DNA of 39,720 nt from Caldifarciminota bacterium (GTDB taxonomy: Bacteria > Hydrothermota > Hydrothermia > B15-G9), in assembly GCA_015489175.1 (NCBI GenBank), contig WGAI01000018.1, positions 1 through 39,720 on the forward strand, in the 5' to 3' direction. Position numbers and translations under genes: made by a program. This document shows positions 23,637 through 33,209 of this stretch, in pieces. The notes below the pieces were generated by a model. It was not told the origin of the DNA, ran no database searches, and worked only from the letters and a program-made list of their open reading frames with translations. The number at the start of each line of letters is the position of its first letter. The stretch's first letter is position 1.

Positions 23637-23666
23637 TTGAGTTTAGCTTGCCCATGTGGCTATAAA
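23637..23666 (+). promoter_or_regulatory. Possible upstream promoter in the dciA leader region
   Basis: TTGAGT (23637-23642) and TATAAA (23661-23666) are separated by 18 bases on the plus strand. This would add a 180-base leader to dciA or make a short RNA. The 362-base gap from 23490 to 23851 otherwise holds only the promoters on either side; I see no gene in it. Confidence 0.35.
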
Positions 23667-23781
23667 ACGGCATATCCGTTCGACATGCTGGCCGATATTC
23701 TGAAGATCCGGATGTTGCCCTGTGCCCTCCTTACGAGCAGGTCTGAAAGTTGCGGAAAACACGGTTTTTCAATGCTTTCGA

Positions 23782-23811
23782 TTGAAAAGGGATGGATGTC
23801 TGGTGTATAAT
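23782..23811 (+). promoter_or_regulatory. Promoter of the dciA-gyrB operon
   Basis: TTGAAA (23782-23787) and a perfect TATAAT (23806-23811) are separated by 18 bases. The start would fall near 23818, about 34 bases before the dciA ATG at 23852. Confidence 0.65.
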
Positions 23812-23851
23812 TTTGGCCGAATTTCCAATCAATTCTGGAGTTTATTCCCTG

Positions 23852-26039
<2,188 letters not shown>

Positions 26040-26051
26040 AGAGAGGTGATC

Positions 26052-27131
26052 ATGAAACTCCACTGGTCGCCATCACGGCTGCCCGATTGGGTGCTTGTGG
26101 TGGTTGCGCTGTTGTCCATCGGGGGATTTTACCTCTTTGAGCACACCAAAAGGCGGGTGAAAGTAAAAGATTACGAGCTAAAGCTCGCAGCAACTCAGAC
26201 AACATACAGGGCGTTCGATGAGGTTAGAAACCTCAGGGACGAATTGAATTGGCCCATCGACACGCTTTACGACCCACTCGTAACCGGCCTTATCGGGCAT
26301 CAATACAGCCCGATCACCACGCGTAGAGGTGAATTGACAGAGAAGATCCTAACTACAAACCCCAATTTTGCCGCTATTGTAGTTGAACTCTTCCAAAAAG
26401 CAGGCATAAAGGAAGGCGATGTCGTGGGAATTGGCTGGAACGGCTCATATCCCGGGCTCAACATCGCCGTGCTTGCAGCATGTGAGGTCATGCATGTGAA
26501 ACCTGTGGCCATAACATCGAACGAATCGTCTATGTGGGGCGCGAACGATTCAATGTTGACATGGCTCCACATCGAGAAGCGACTTGTCGAGAAAAAGATA
26601 TTTGGAAAGACCACATTGTGGGCGACTATCGGTGGTGATGACGACAACGGGCTCGGTGTGACGCAACACGGCGTCGATCTCATAATCCGTTCCATACAGG
26701 ATAACGGATTTGAGCTCAGACGATTCCAATATTTCGACGATGATGTGCGAAGCAGGATTGATTCCTACGGCGACATCAAAGCGTATATCAACATAGGCTA
26801 CAATCCCGCATCCTACGGGCCAGCCGGTGTGAGAATTGAGCCGGGCGTAATCAGGCATCCCCGATGGAAAGGCGAAGTCAAAAGCGTTTTGCAGTATTAC
26901 ATGGCTCAGGGTAAACCTGTCATCAATCTCGTGTCGATCGACGAAATCGTTTCAGATTACATTGAGCCGCAGAAATTTATGGAAGGCACCGCGCCCGGAA
27001 ACAACAGGATTTTCAACGAAATGAAATACTCCCTGACGATAACAGGGCTTGTCGTTTTAGTCATTGGAATAATCCTCTTCGGGCTGATCAGGTTTGACCT
27101 CTTTAGTTACCTGATCAGGAGGGGGAAATAA
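26052..27131 (+). CDS. PgsW-like poly-gamma-glutamate system protein
   Basis: A 359-residue protein anchored by one hydrophobic helix at each end, about residues 11-29 and 327-350, with a soluble middle between them. The central region (EGDVVGIGWNGSYPGLNIAVLAACEVM, then GDDDNGLGVTQHGVDL) matches my recollection of TIGR04332, a poly-gamma-glutamate system protein found beside pgsB and pgsC; I am fairly but not fully sure. The start ATG has GAGG ahead; a GTG two codons upstream is less likely. It follows gyrB by 12 bases, which is not its usual context. No pgsB, pgsC or capA is visible here. A C26-type hydrolase is its convergent neighbour. Confidence 0.68.
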   Translation: MKLHWSPSRLPDWVLVVVALLSIGGFYLFEHTKRRVKVKDYELKLAATQTTYRAFDEVRNLRDELNWPIDTLYDPLVTGLIGHQYSPITTRRGELTEKILTTNPNFAAIVVELFQKAGIKEGDVVGIGWNGSYPGLNIAVLAACEVMHVKPVAITSNESSMWGANDSMLTWLHIEKRLVEKKIFGKTTLWATIGGDDDNGLGVTQHGVDLIIRSIQDNGFELRRFQYFDDDVRSRIDSYGDIKAYINIGYNPASYGPAGVRIEPGVIRHPRWKGEVKSVLQYYMAQGKPVINLVSIDEIVSDYIEPQKFMEGTAPGNNRIFNEMKYSLTITGLVVLVIGIILFGLIRFDLFSYLIRRGK

Positions 27132-27139
27132 GCCTATTT

Positions 27140-27820
27140 TTACTTTTTGAGTGCTGCATCCACCAGTGCTTTGATCAACTTTAGTGAGTAATCGTCGATA
27201 TCCACTTCGGGATGCCATTGCACCCCCACCAAAAACATTGAATTGGTGAACTCAATGGCCTCAACAATTCCATCTTCCGCTCTGGCCGAGATCGCAAGAT
27301 CGTGCCCAAGGTTGTTAACCGCCTGATGGTGATGGCTCATAACCTCAATTTCATCGGCGCCGAGTATCTCATGGAGCAGTGATCCTTTCTCTATGGTAAC
27401 TCTATGCCTCTGGTAATCTTTCCCATTGGAACCGTGTATTGGCTGGCTGATGTCCTCTATGTCCTGGTGCATTGTCCCACCGAAATAGACATTTATTACC
27501 TGCATACCGCGGCAAATCCCTAATACTGGTATGTGATTATCGACAGCCTGTTTCAGAAGGTCGAACTCAATGTTGTCCCTCGCACTGCTGATCTCGTTTT
27601 CGCGTGTCCCGTTCATCTTTTCACCGTATCGGCCAGGATCTATGTCGCCGCCGCCGCTGAGAAGCAGGGCATCAACCTGCGTCAGGTCAACGGTGAACCC
27701 CGGCACGAGCGGCAATGGGTCCCCTCCTCCCTGTTCGATAAGTTCGAGATAATTCCTGTATTTTTGGGACCTGAACGCCGAAGCATTGGGTAATGTTATT
27801 GCTACTGACGGTCTTTTCAT
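27140..27820 (-). CDS. Class-I glutamine-amidotransferase-fold hydrolase, C26 / PuuD-like
   Basis: A 226-residue cytoplasmic hydrolase of the peptidase C26 family, which includes gamma-glutamyl-GABA hydrolase PuuD and other gamma-glutamyl hydrolases. The nucleophile Cys103 is in GICRGMQV, and His203 and Glu205 are in GVQWHPEVD. The oxyanion-type segment LLLSGGGDIDPGRYGE is also present. It is the third gene of a minus-strand operon with AIR-synthase-like and DUF3467 genes, 18 bases after the DUF3467 gene. A GGAAGG lies upstream of the ATG. The exact gamma-glutamyl substrate is unknown. Its 3' end faces the PgsW-like gene with eight bases between the stops. Confidence 0.9.
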   Translation of the reverse strand: MKRPSVAITLPNASAFRSQKYRNYLELIEQGGGDPLPLVPGFTVDLTQVDALLLSGGGDIDPGRYGEKMNGTRENEISSARDNIEFDLLKQAVDNHIPVLGICRGMQVINVYFGGTMHQDIEDISQPIHGSNGKDYQRHRVTIEKGSLLHEILGADEIEVMSHHHQAVNNLGHDLAISARAEDGIVEAIEFTNSMFLVGVQWHPEVDIDDYSLKLIKALVDAALKK

Positions 27821-27838
27821 GGCCTTCCACTTAATTTT

Positions 27839-28126
27839 TTAGCTTTGAAAGCCTATCTTTTTCTCATCTGTATGGTCGATTTTTATCTCCCCAAATCTCT
27901 CCTCGTATTTTTTTATGTTCTCCTCAAGCGCCTTGAGGAACATTTTGGCGTGCTGAGGCGCCATTATCACACGGGACACCACCTTGGCTTTGGGCAGTCC
28001 CGGCATAATTCTCGCAAAATCAAGCACAAATTCCGAGGGAGAATGGGTTATCATCACGAGGTTTGAATAAACCCCGAGCCCTTTCTCCTTGTCTATCTCG
28101 ACCTCAAAAGGCTTTCCGTTTGGCAT
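27839..28126 (-). CDS. DUF3467 family protein
   Basis: A 95-residue protein that matches the DUF3467 pattern closely: YSNLVMITHSPSEFVLDFARI, then MPGLPKAKVVSRVIMAPQHAK and a closing helix (FLKALEENIKKYEERFGEI). The function of the family is unknown. The ATG at 28126 is chosen because AGGAGG precedes it; an in-frame extension would run back into the upstream gene. It is the middle gene of a three-gene minus-strand operon, ten bases after the AIR-synthase-like gene. Confidence 0.9.
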   Translation of the reverse strand: MPNGKPFEVEIDKEKGLGVYSNLVMITHSPSEFVLDFARIMPGLPKAKVVSRVIMAPQHAKMFLKALEENIKKYEERFGEIKIDHTDEKKIGFQS

Positions 28127-28136
28127 AGCAATCCTC

Positions 28137-29153
28137 CTATATGACTTTTGTGATCTCATCCTGAGAAAAAATAGGCAGGTCATATAACCTGCCATTGCGG
28201 CTTATTTTAATGCCAAATGAGCTGTCTTTCACTTCGCCTATGACATTTGCATGTTTACCCATGGAGCTGATGGTATTGATCACTTCCTGAGTGCGATCAG
28301 GAGACACAGAGATGAGAAGTGCACCTGATGCCAGTAATCCGAGCGGGTTGATGTTGAACGCCTCGCAGATAAGTTTCGTTTCTTCAAACACATGGATTTT
28401 CTCTTCGTAAACAATGATGCCTTTGTGGGAGGCCGACGCCATTTCGTGCAAGGCTGTGGAGATGCCGCCCTCGGTTGGGTCGTGCATTGCGTGGACCCCA
28501 TCTATTCCTGCGACCGACAGAGCAATATCCACAACAGATATTCCGGGGTCGTTGATGAAATTGAGTGCCCTCTCAAGTCCACTCTCGCCCAGTAATCCCC
28601 TGAGGAGCTCTCTTTTCTCCCGTGCGATCGTCGCTGTTCCTTCGATCGCAATGCCGGATGATAGGACTATGGAGTCGCCTTCTTCCATCCCTGCGGCCGT
28701 GATGGGTGCCCTTCCCCTGAGTCGGCCAAACATGGTGCCCACAGCGATTGGCCTGTCCAGCCCGTAGGTGACCTCGGTATGCCCTCCAATCACGGATAGC
28801 CCGAGTTTGGAGGCCGCTTCTTTAATCTGGCTGAAGATCATGGCGACAAGGTCTTCATCTGTTTCCTTTTCAGGGAGAAGGAGATCAACAACAAGATACA
28901 TAGGGCGCGTTCCGGTAACTGCTATGTCATTTGCGTTGATTGTCACGAGGTAAAAGCCGATATCCTCTGCCGTGAAAGTTATCGGGTCGGATGAAATCAC
29001 GAGGTAATCGTCAGGCGCAAGCCTGATGACGGCGCTGTCAAGCCCGACGCCTGGTCCTACAACGACAGATGAATCCATCCCATCCGCTTTCAGCTCATCC
29101 AGAAGTGCTCTCAGAAGCTCATGTGGCAGTTTCCCTGTATGCAATCTTCTCAT
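28137..29153 (-). CDS. AIR synthase-related protein (HypE-like)
   Basis: A 338-residue protein of the AIR-synthase/HypE/SelD superfamily. Landmarks are the N-terminal ATP-binding region VVGPGVGLDSAVIRL, the metal/substrate strand SSDPITFTAEDIGFYLVTINANDIAVTG around residues 55-82, IGGHTEVTYGLDRP, and HDPTEGGISTALHEMA. The C-terminal tail lacks the cysteine used by true HypE to carry the thiocarboxamide, and no hydrogenase or other hyp genes are nearby. It is therefore better called an AIR-synthase-related protein. It is the first gene of a minus-strand operon with a good promoter. A GAG-type Shine-Dalgarno is weak. Confidence 0.88.
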   Translation of the reverse strand: MRRLHTGKLPHELLRALLDELKADGMDSSVVVGPGVGLDSAVIRLAPDDYLVISSDPITFTAEDIGFYLVTINANDIAVTGTRPMYLVVDLLLPEKETDEDLVAMIFSQIKEAASKLGLSVIGGHTEVTYGLDRPIAVGTMFGRLRGRAPITAAGMEEGDSIVLSSGIAIEGTATIAREKRELLRGLLGESGLERALNFINDPGISVVDIALSVAGIDGVHAMHDPTEGGISTALHEMASASHKGIIVYEEKIHVFEETKLICEAFNINPLGLLASGALLISVSPDRTQEVINTISSMGKHANVIGEVKDSSFGIKISRNGRLYDLPIFSQDEITKVI

Positions 29154-29174
29154 TTTTCACTCAAGTGGCCTGAA

Positions 29175-29202
29175 ATTTTATTCGCATTCATGAATTTTTC
29201 AA
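29175..29202 (-). promoter_or_regulatory. Promoter of the AIR-synthase-like operon
   Basis: On the minus strand TTGAAA (29197-29202) and TAAAAT (29175-29180) are 16 bases apart. The start would be about 15 bases before the ATG at 29153. Confidence 0.55.
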
Positions 29203-29287
29203 GATTTCAGGGTAAACCGCATCGCTATTGTGCTGTCGATTGCTGTGTTTCAGCTGAGCGTGATAGGCTGAGCTTGATTCTCGACAT

Positions 29288-29293
29288 TATAAT
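29288..29293 (+). promoter_or_regulatory. Candidate -10 element for the phosphatase-superfamily gene
   Basis: A perfect TATAAT is 24 bases before the ATG at 29318 with a strong AGGAGGGG between. No clear -35 is seen at 16 to 18 bases. Confidence 0.45.
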
Positions 29294-29317
29294 TCCTGCC
29301 TCACATTAGGAGGGGAT

Positions 29318-30565
29318 ATGAACATGGTTGAAGTCATAAAAAAATACGGGTTTGTATGGCCAAATTACGATGGAGGTTCCAATGCCAACATACTCGCTTC
29401 TCTGGTCAAACTTCTGCATCCCGACACAGATATAAACGGACAACTTCTACCGCCGCTCGATGATAAGCATCTTTCATGGGTTGGACCGGAGATAGACCGA
29501 ATTGTTCTGATGGTGCTTGACGGGTTGGGATTTGATCTGCTTCAGGAATATGTCTCCGAGCATCCGAATTCCCTGTTCGCCAGTCTTGCGAGGGACGGCT
29601 ATCTCGCTCCGATCACCTCCGTCGTTCCGTCCACCACTGCCACAGCCATGGCGTCTATCTGGAACGGCGTGCCTGCCTCCCTCCATCTGGTTTCTGGATA
29701 TGAGATTTTCATGAGCGAGATCGGCATGATGGTTAACACGCTCAAGTCAAGTCCTGTTAAGGCGGACGAGTCAGGAATGCTTGAGAAAATGGGCGTCAAA
29801 TTTGAGTCATTTTTCAAAACAGGGGAATTGCAGAACTTGTTGATTAACCGGAACATAAAGCTTTTTGTCCTTTTGAACAGGTTTATCGTCGAAAGCCCTT
29901 TGTCGGTGGTGATTTACAGGCATTTCACGAAGAAGATAGGCACCGTTAACCTTCAGGATCAGATTTACATGGTCCGTGAATTGCTTCAGAAAGAGTCACC
30001 TCCGATGATCATTGGGGCATACTGGTCAGCTCTGGACAGCCTATCACATCACTACGGTTACAGCCATGAGGTGTGGGAATGCGAGATGAACTGCATATCA
30101 ACATCGCTCGAAACGATGCTCTCAAAATTGAATGGCTCTGTGAGGCGCAAAACGCTGATTGTGATAACTGCGGATCACGGTTTCCACCATTCGCCGCCCG
30201 ATAACTCGGTCTATTTAGAGGATTACCCTGAGATTATCGATAATCTGCTGATGCCGCCGCTCGGAGAATCCCGTTTTAGATACCTCTACATCCGAAGTGG
30301 ATTGGTCGATGAGACGCTTGAGATAATCAGGGAGAGGCTATCGCCCGATTTTGTTGCCTTCAAATCTGTTGAAGCTTACGAGAGCGGCCTTTTCGGGCCT
30401 CAGGTATCAGATAGTTTCCTGACACGAATAGGCGACATTGTGGTGACGCCTGCTGGCGATAAGAACCTGATTTTCAGAAAAGACGATGCGGATGAACTGA
30501 TTGGCAGACACGGCGGGATGACACACAGGGAGATGGTTGTGCCGTTTCTTGCCTTTGTCCCCTGA
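29318..30565 (+). CDS. Alkaline phosphatase superfamily protein (nucleotide pyrophosphatase/phosphodiesterase type)
   Basis: A 415-residue metal-dependent phospho-hydrolase. Metal-site residues can be seen in order: Asp68 in MVLDGLG, the nucleophile Thr in VPSTTATAM (residue 106 or 107), Asp and His in WSALDSLSHHYG, Asp-His in TADHGFHH, and the last His in RHGGMTHREM. The VPSTTATAM motif fits the phosphodiesterase branch of the superfamily, with threonine and not serine as nucleophile. There is no signal peptide, so a cytoplasmic role is suggested, unlike secreted alkaline phosphatases. It starts at an ATG with a strong AGGAGGGG. The substrate is unknown. Confidence 0.88.
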   Translation: MNMVEVIKKYGFVWPNYDGGSNANILASLVKLLHPDTDINGQLLPPLDDKHLSWVGPEIDRIVLMVLDGLGFDLLQEYVSEHPNSLFASLARDGYLAPITSVVPSTTATAMASIWNGVPASLHLVSGYEIFMSEIGMMVNTLKSSPVKADESGMLEKMGVKFESFFKTGELQNLLINRNIKLFVLLNRFIVESPLSVVIYRHFTKKIGTVNLQDQIYMVRELLQKESPPMIIGAYWSALDSLSHHYGYSHEVWECEMNCISTSLETMLSKLNGSVRRKTLIVITADHGFHHSPPDNSVYLEDYPEIIDNLLMPPLGESRFRYLYIRSGLVDETLEIIRERLSPDFVAFKSVEAYESGLFGPQVSDSFLTRIGDIVVTPAGDKNLIFRKDDADELIGRHGGMTHREMVVPFLAFVP

Positions 30566-30574
30566 TGGCGCAGC

Positions 30575-30602
30575 TTGTAAAACCAGTTATCTGACTTAAA
30601 AT
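30575..30602 (+). promoter_or_regulatory. Promoter of the Cys/Met PLP enzyme gene
   Basis: TTGTAA (30575-30580) and TAAAAT (30597-30602) are 16 bases apart. The -10 is followed by AAAAGGAGGGAAG before the ATG at 30625. Confidence 0.55.
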
Positions 30603-30624
30603 CAAGCGCCAAAAGGAGGGAAGA

Positions 30625-31815
30625 ATGGACGAGAAGAAGAAATCGGGCATATCTACCATCTCCGTGCATGCAGGAAGTCTTGAGGACAAGGAATATGGCG
30701 CTGTAAACACGCCCGTGTATCTTTCGACCACATTTAGGCTTTCGGACGAGGATTACGAGGCTATTCTGAACGGGAAAGCGCGTGACATCTGGGTTTATAC
30801 GCGGTATGGAAACCCATCAAGGCGCGCTGTGGAGCTCAAGGTCGCCGCTCTCGAAGGTGCGGAGGATGGACTGGCTTTCGCTTCCGGCATGGCAGCTATC
30901 TCTACCACCCTGCTGACATTTCTGAGAAAAGGCGATCACCTCCTGACCACGCTGGACCTTTACGGCGGCACTTCGTATCTGATTCAGAAGGAGTTCCCTA
31001 AATTCGGCATAGATGTGACATTCGTTAACCCGCAGGACATTAACTCCATAGAGAATAGCCTCAAATCGAACACGAAGGTAGTCTATTTCGAGACGCTGTC
31101 AAATCCCCTGCTGAAATTCATCGATCTGGAGGCGGTTGCGGAACTTGCGCACAGGAACGGTGCCCTTTTCATCGTGGATAACACATTCATGACGCCGTTT
31201 AACCTCCGTCCGCTTGAGCATGGCGTTGATATCGTGGTTCACAGCGGCTCTAAATATCTCAACGGGCACAGTGATGTCATATCCGGCTTCGTTGTGGGCA
31301 CGAAGGAACACATCGAGATGATCTGGGAGACGATGCTCCATTTCGGTGGCTCAATGGAACCGCTTCCGGCCTATCTGGTTGAGCGAGGCCTTAAGACATT
31401 CGCCATAAGGATGGAGCGGCATAACAGCAACGCGATGGCTGTGGCAGAATTCCTGAAAGACCATCCCCGTGTCAGGAGGGTGATCTATCCCGGCCTCGAC
31501 GATTATCCCCAGAAGGAACTCATCGACAGGTATGTGACAAATGGTTACAGCGGAATGGTCAGTTTTGAGATAGACGGCACGGATGAAGACGGTGTTAAGT
31601 TCATGCACAATCTGAAAATCTGGAAAGAGGCCACAAGTCTCGGCGGCGTTGAATCGCTCGTGAGCATGCCCTACAACACATCGCATGCCGGACTCACACC
31701 TGAACAGCGGCAGGAAATGGGCATAGGCCCCGGTTTCATCAGGCTATCGTGCGGCATAGAGGACGCCGACGACCTTATTGCGGATCTCGAGCAGGCACTG
31801 AATTCTGTCAAATAG
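30625..31815 (+). CDS. Cys/Met metabolism PLP-dependent enzyme (cystathionine gamma-synthase/methionine gamma-lyase/sulfhydrylase type)
   Basis: A 396-residue cytoplasmic PLP enzyme of the trans-sulfuration family. The lysine that binds PLP is Lys210 in VHSGSKYLNGHSDV, with a serine in place of the more common threonine before it. Other landmarks are TRYGNPSRRAVE (residues 59-70, includes the PLP-phosphate Tyr/Arg), ASGMAAIST, DNTFMTPF and the C-terminal SLGGVESLVSMPYNTSH. These do not separate cystathionine gamma-synthase, gamma-lyase and O-acetylhomoserine sulfhydrylase by eye. It has its own promoter and a strong AAGGAGG. No other methionine-pathway gene is beside it. Confidence 0.93.
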   Translation: MDEKKKSGISTISVHAGSLEDKEYGAVNTPVYLSTTFRLSDEDYEAILNGKARDIWVYTRYGNPSRRAVELKVAALEGAEDGLAFASGMAAISTTLLTFLRKGDHLLTTLDLYGGTSYLIQKEFPKFGIDVTFVNPQDINSIENSLKSNTKVVYFETLSNPLLKFIDLEAVAELAHRNGALFIVDNTFMTPFNLRPLEHGVDIVVHSGSKYLNGHSDVISGFVVGTKEHIEMIWETMLHFGGSMEPLPAYLVERGLKTFAIRMERHNSNAMAVAEFLKDHPRVRRVIYPGLDDYPQKELIDRYVTNGYSGMVSFEIDGTDEDGVKFMHNLKIWKEATSLGGVESLVSMPYNTSHAGLTPEQRQEMGIGPGFIRLSCGIEDADDLIADLEQALNSVK

Positions 31816-31823
31816 GCCGAGAT

Positions 31824-33209
31824 TTAGATCGAGAACCAGAAATCAGTCATAAATCTGCCGCCTTTTGAGCTGGTTCCGGTGCTGCCGATGTTCTGAAACC
31901 CAAAATCGAAGTGGATTCCTTTTATGCGCAATCCGAAGCCGTAGCCGATCTGTGTCCCATCTCGATCTCCAAATGCGAGCGAGAAACGCAGGGGCAACCA
32001 CGATGTCGGATGTAGCTCTGTGGCCAGAGACACAACTGTCCCTTTGTGCATTGCGACGGATTCGTTGAGCGCCACTTTCAGTGCGGCTCCGAGCGACGGC
32101 TTGCTCCAGATATTTCTGAACTGATAGGCCGCTGAGAACTGAAGCATCTGCGGCAGCTGCGCCTTGTAGCCCGTGGCGGGGAAAGTGTATTGGGTATCAG
32201 GCTCTATGGAAACGCTATCATCGAGCGAGGATATAGTGTCTGACCCAAAGATGATGACCTTCACCGAATCCGCATCCGAGAACTTCAGATTGGCTCCTAT
32301 GTTGACGAGTGACATCCCGATGGTCAGGCCTGGCAGTGGCTGTGCCGCCATCCCCAGATTTATCCCTGTTGCCATAGTGCCTGTCCCGTATAGGATTTCT
32401 TCCCTTCCACCGTTGATTACGATCTTCTCCGTGTCTGTTACGATAGAAAAGTTGAGAGAATTCAGTCTAAAGTATCCGAGATTAGGAATATCCTCTTTGA
32501 ACTGAGAGAACGGGATGGCCCTCGTGAACCTCAAACCGACGCCTAAATACAGCGGGATTCCCCGGATATCCAGCCTGTGGCCGTAATTTACTGTCAGGAC
32601 AATTGAGCTGAGCTCCTCGATAAATGTGTTTTCTTCCGTGAAAGAGTATTCTGTATTCAGCTCATTGCCGAACAAAATCAGTTTAAAGAGGTCGCGTGGT
32701 ATCCTGACCCTCATGTATTGGCTTTGTTTTAACGAGATGCCGAAACCGCCGCTTGCTATGCTGAAGGTGAGGAGTTCAAGGTCGGTGTTAATTCTCGCAT
32801 ATCCGTCTGTCATTAAGGATAGAAATTTCTGTTTATCGGCCTCTGTCAGCGTCCTGTTTGAAAAGAAGTAATCGTAAATTACCCTGGGTGAAAACACATT
32901 GCTCTGGCTGTTAATCGCAGGGATTATGTAATAGCCCAGGTTGTATTGTGAGATTATGTCCTTATTTGAGGAGGCTTCCGATAGCAGTGAGTCGATGGTG
33001 TTGTATTGCAGGGCTGCACCCACCGCACCAATCGGCATGTCAAGATGTCCCAGCTGGATATGAGACTCGCCCTTGAGCGCAAGGTATGCTGGATTGCTCC
33101 AGACGGTTGCAGGATCCTGATTGCCTGTGAGTGGCACTCCTCCCAGTGCAAGTGAGCGAGCTGATGGTGCCGAAAAGTAAAAAGTTATCATCCATGCCAG
33201 CACGCTCAT
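31824..33209 (-). CDS. Outer-membrane beta-barrel protein (DUF5723-like)
   Basis: A 461-residue barrel-type protein. A short hydrophobic signal (VLAWMITFYF) is followed by the segment SARSLALGGVPLTGNQDPATVWSNPAYLAL across residues 16-45. This is the 'ALGG...WxNPA' hallmark of PorV/FadL-like and DUF5723 barrels. Strands of alternating residues then run to a C-terminal FRFSLAFGD, YGFGLRIKG, FDFGFQNIG and MTDFWFSI. It begins with ATG overlapping the stop of the upstream lipoprotein by four bases, with GGAGG seven bases ahead. The two are therefore made together and probably act together in the outer membrane. The transported substrate, if any, is unknown. Confidence 0.78.
   Translation of the reverse strand: MSVLAWMITFYFSAPSARSLALGGVPLTGNQDPATVWSNPAYLALKGESHIQLGHLDMPIGAVGAALQYNTIDSLLSEASSNKDIISQYNLGYYIIPAINSQSNVFSPRVIYDYFFSNRTLTEADKQKFLSLMTDGYARINTDLELLTFSIASGGFGISLKQSQYMRVRIPRDLFKLILFGNELNTEYSFTEENTFIEELSSIVLTVNYGHRLDIRGIPLYLGVGLRFTRAIPFSQFKEDIPNLGYFRLNSLNFSIVTDTEKIVINGGREEILYGTGTMATGINLGMAAQPLPGLTIGMSLVNIGANLKFSDADSVKVIIFGSDTISSLDDSVSIEPDTQYTFPATGYKAQLPQMLQFSAAYQFRNIWSKPSLGAALKVALNESVAMHKGTVVSLATELHPTSWLPLRFSLAFGDRDGTQIGYGFGLRIKGIHFDFGFQNIGSTGTSSKGGRFMTDFWFSI

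Noticed and set aside
28137-29153. Naming the AIR-synthase-like protein HypE
   Set aside because: The C-terminal cysteine of HypE is missing and no other hydrogenase-maturation gene is present, so only a family-level call is made.
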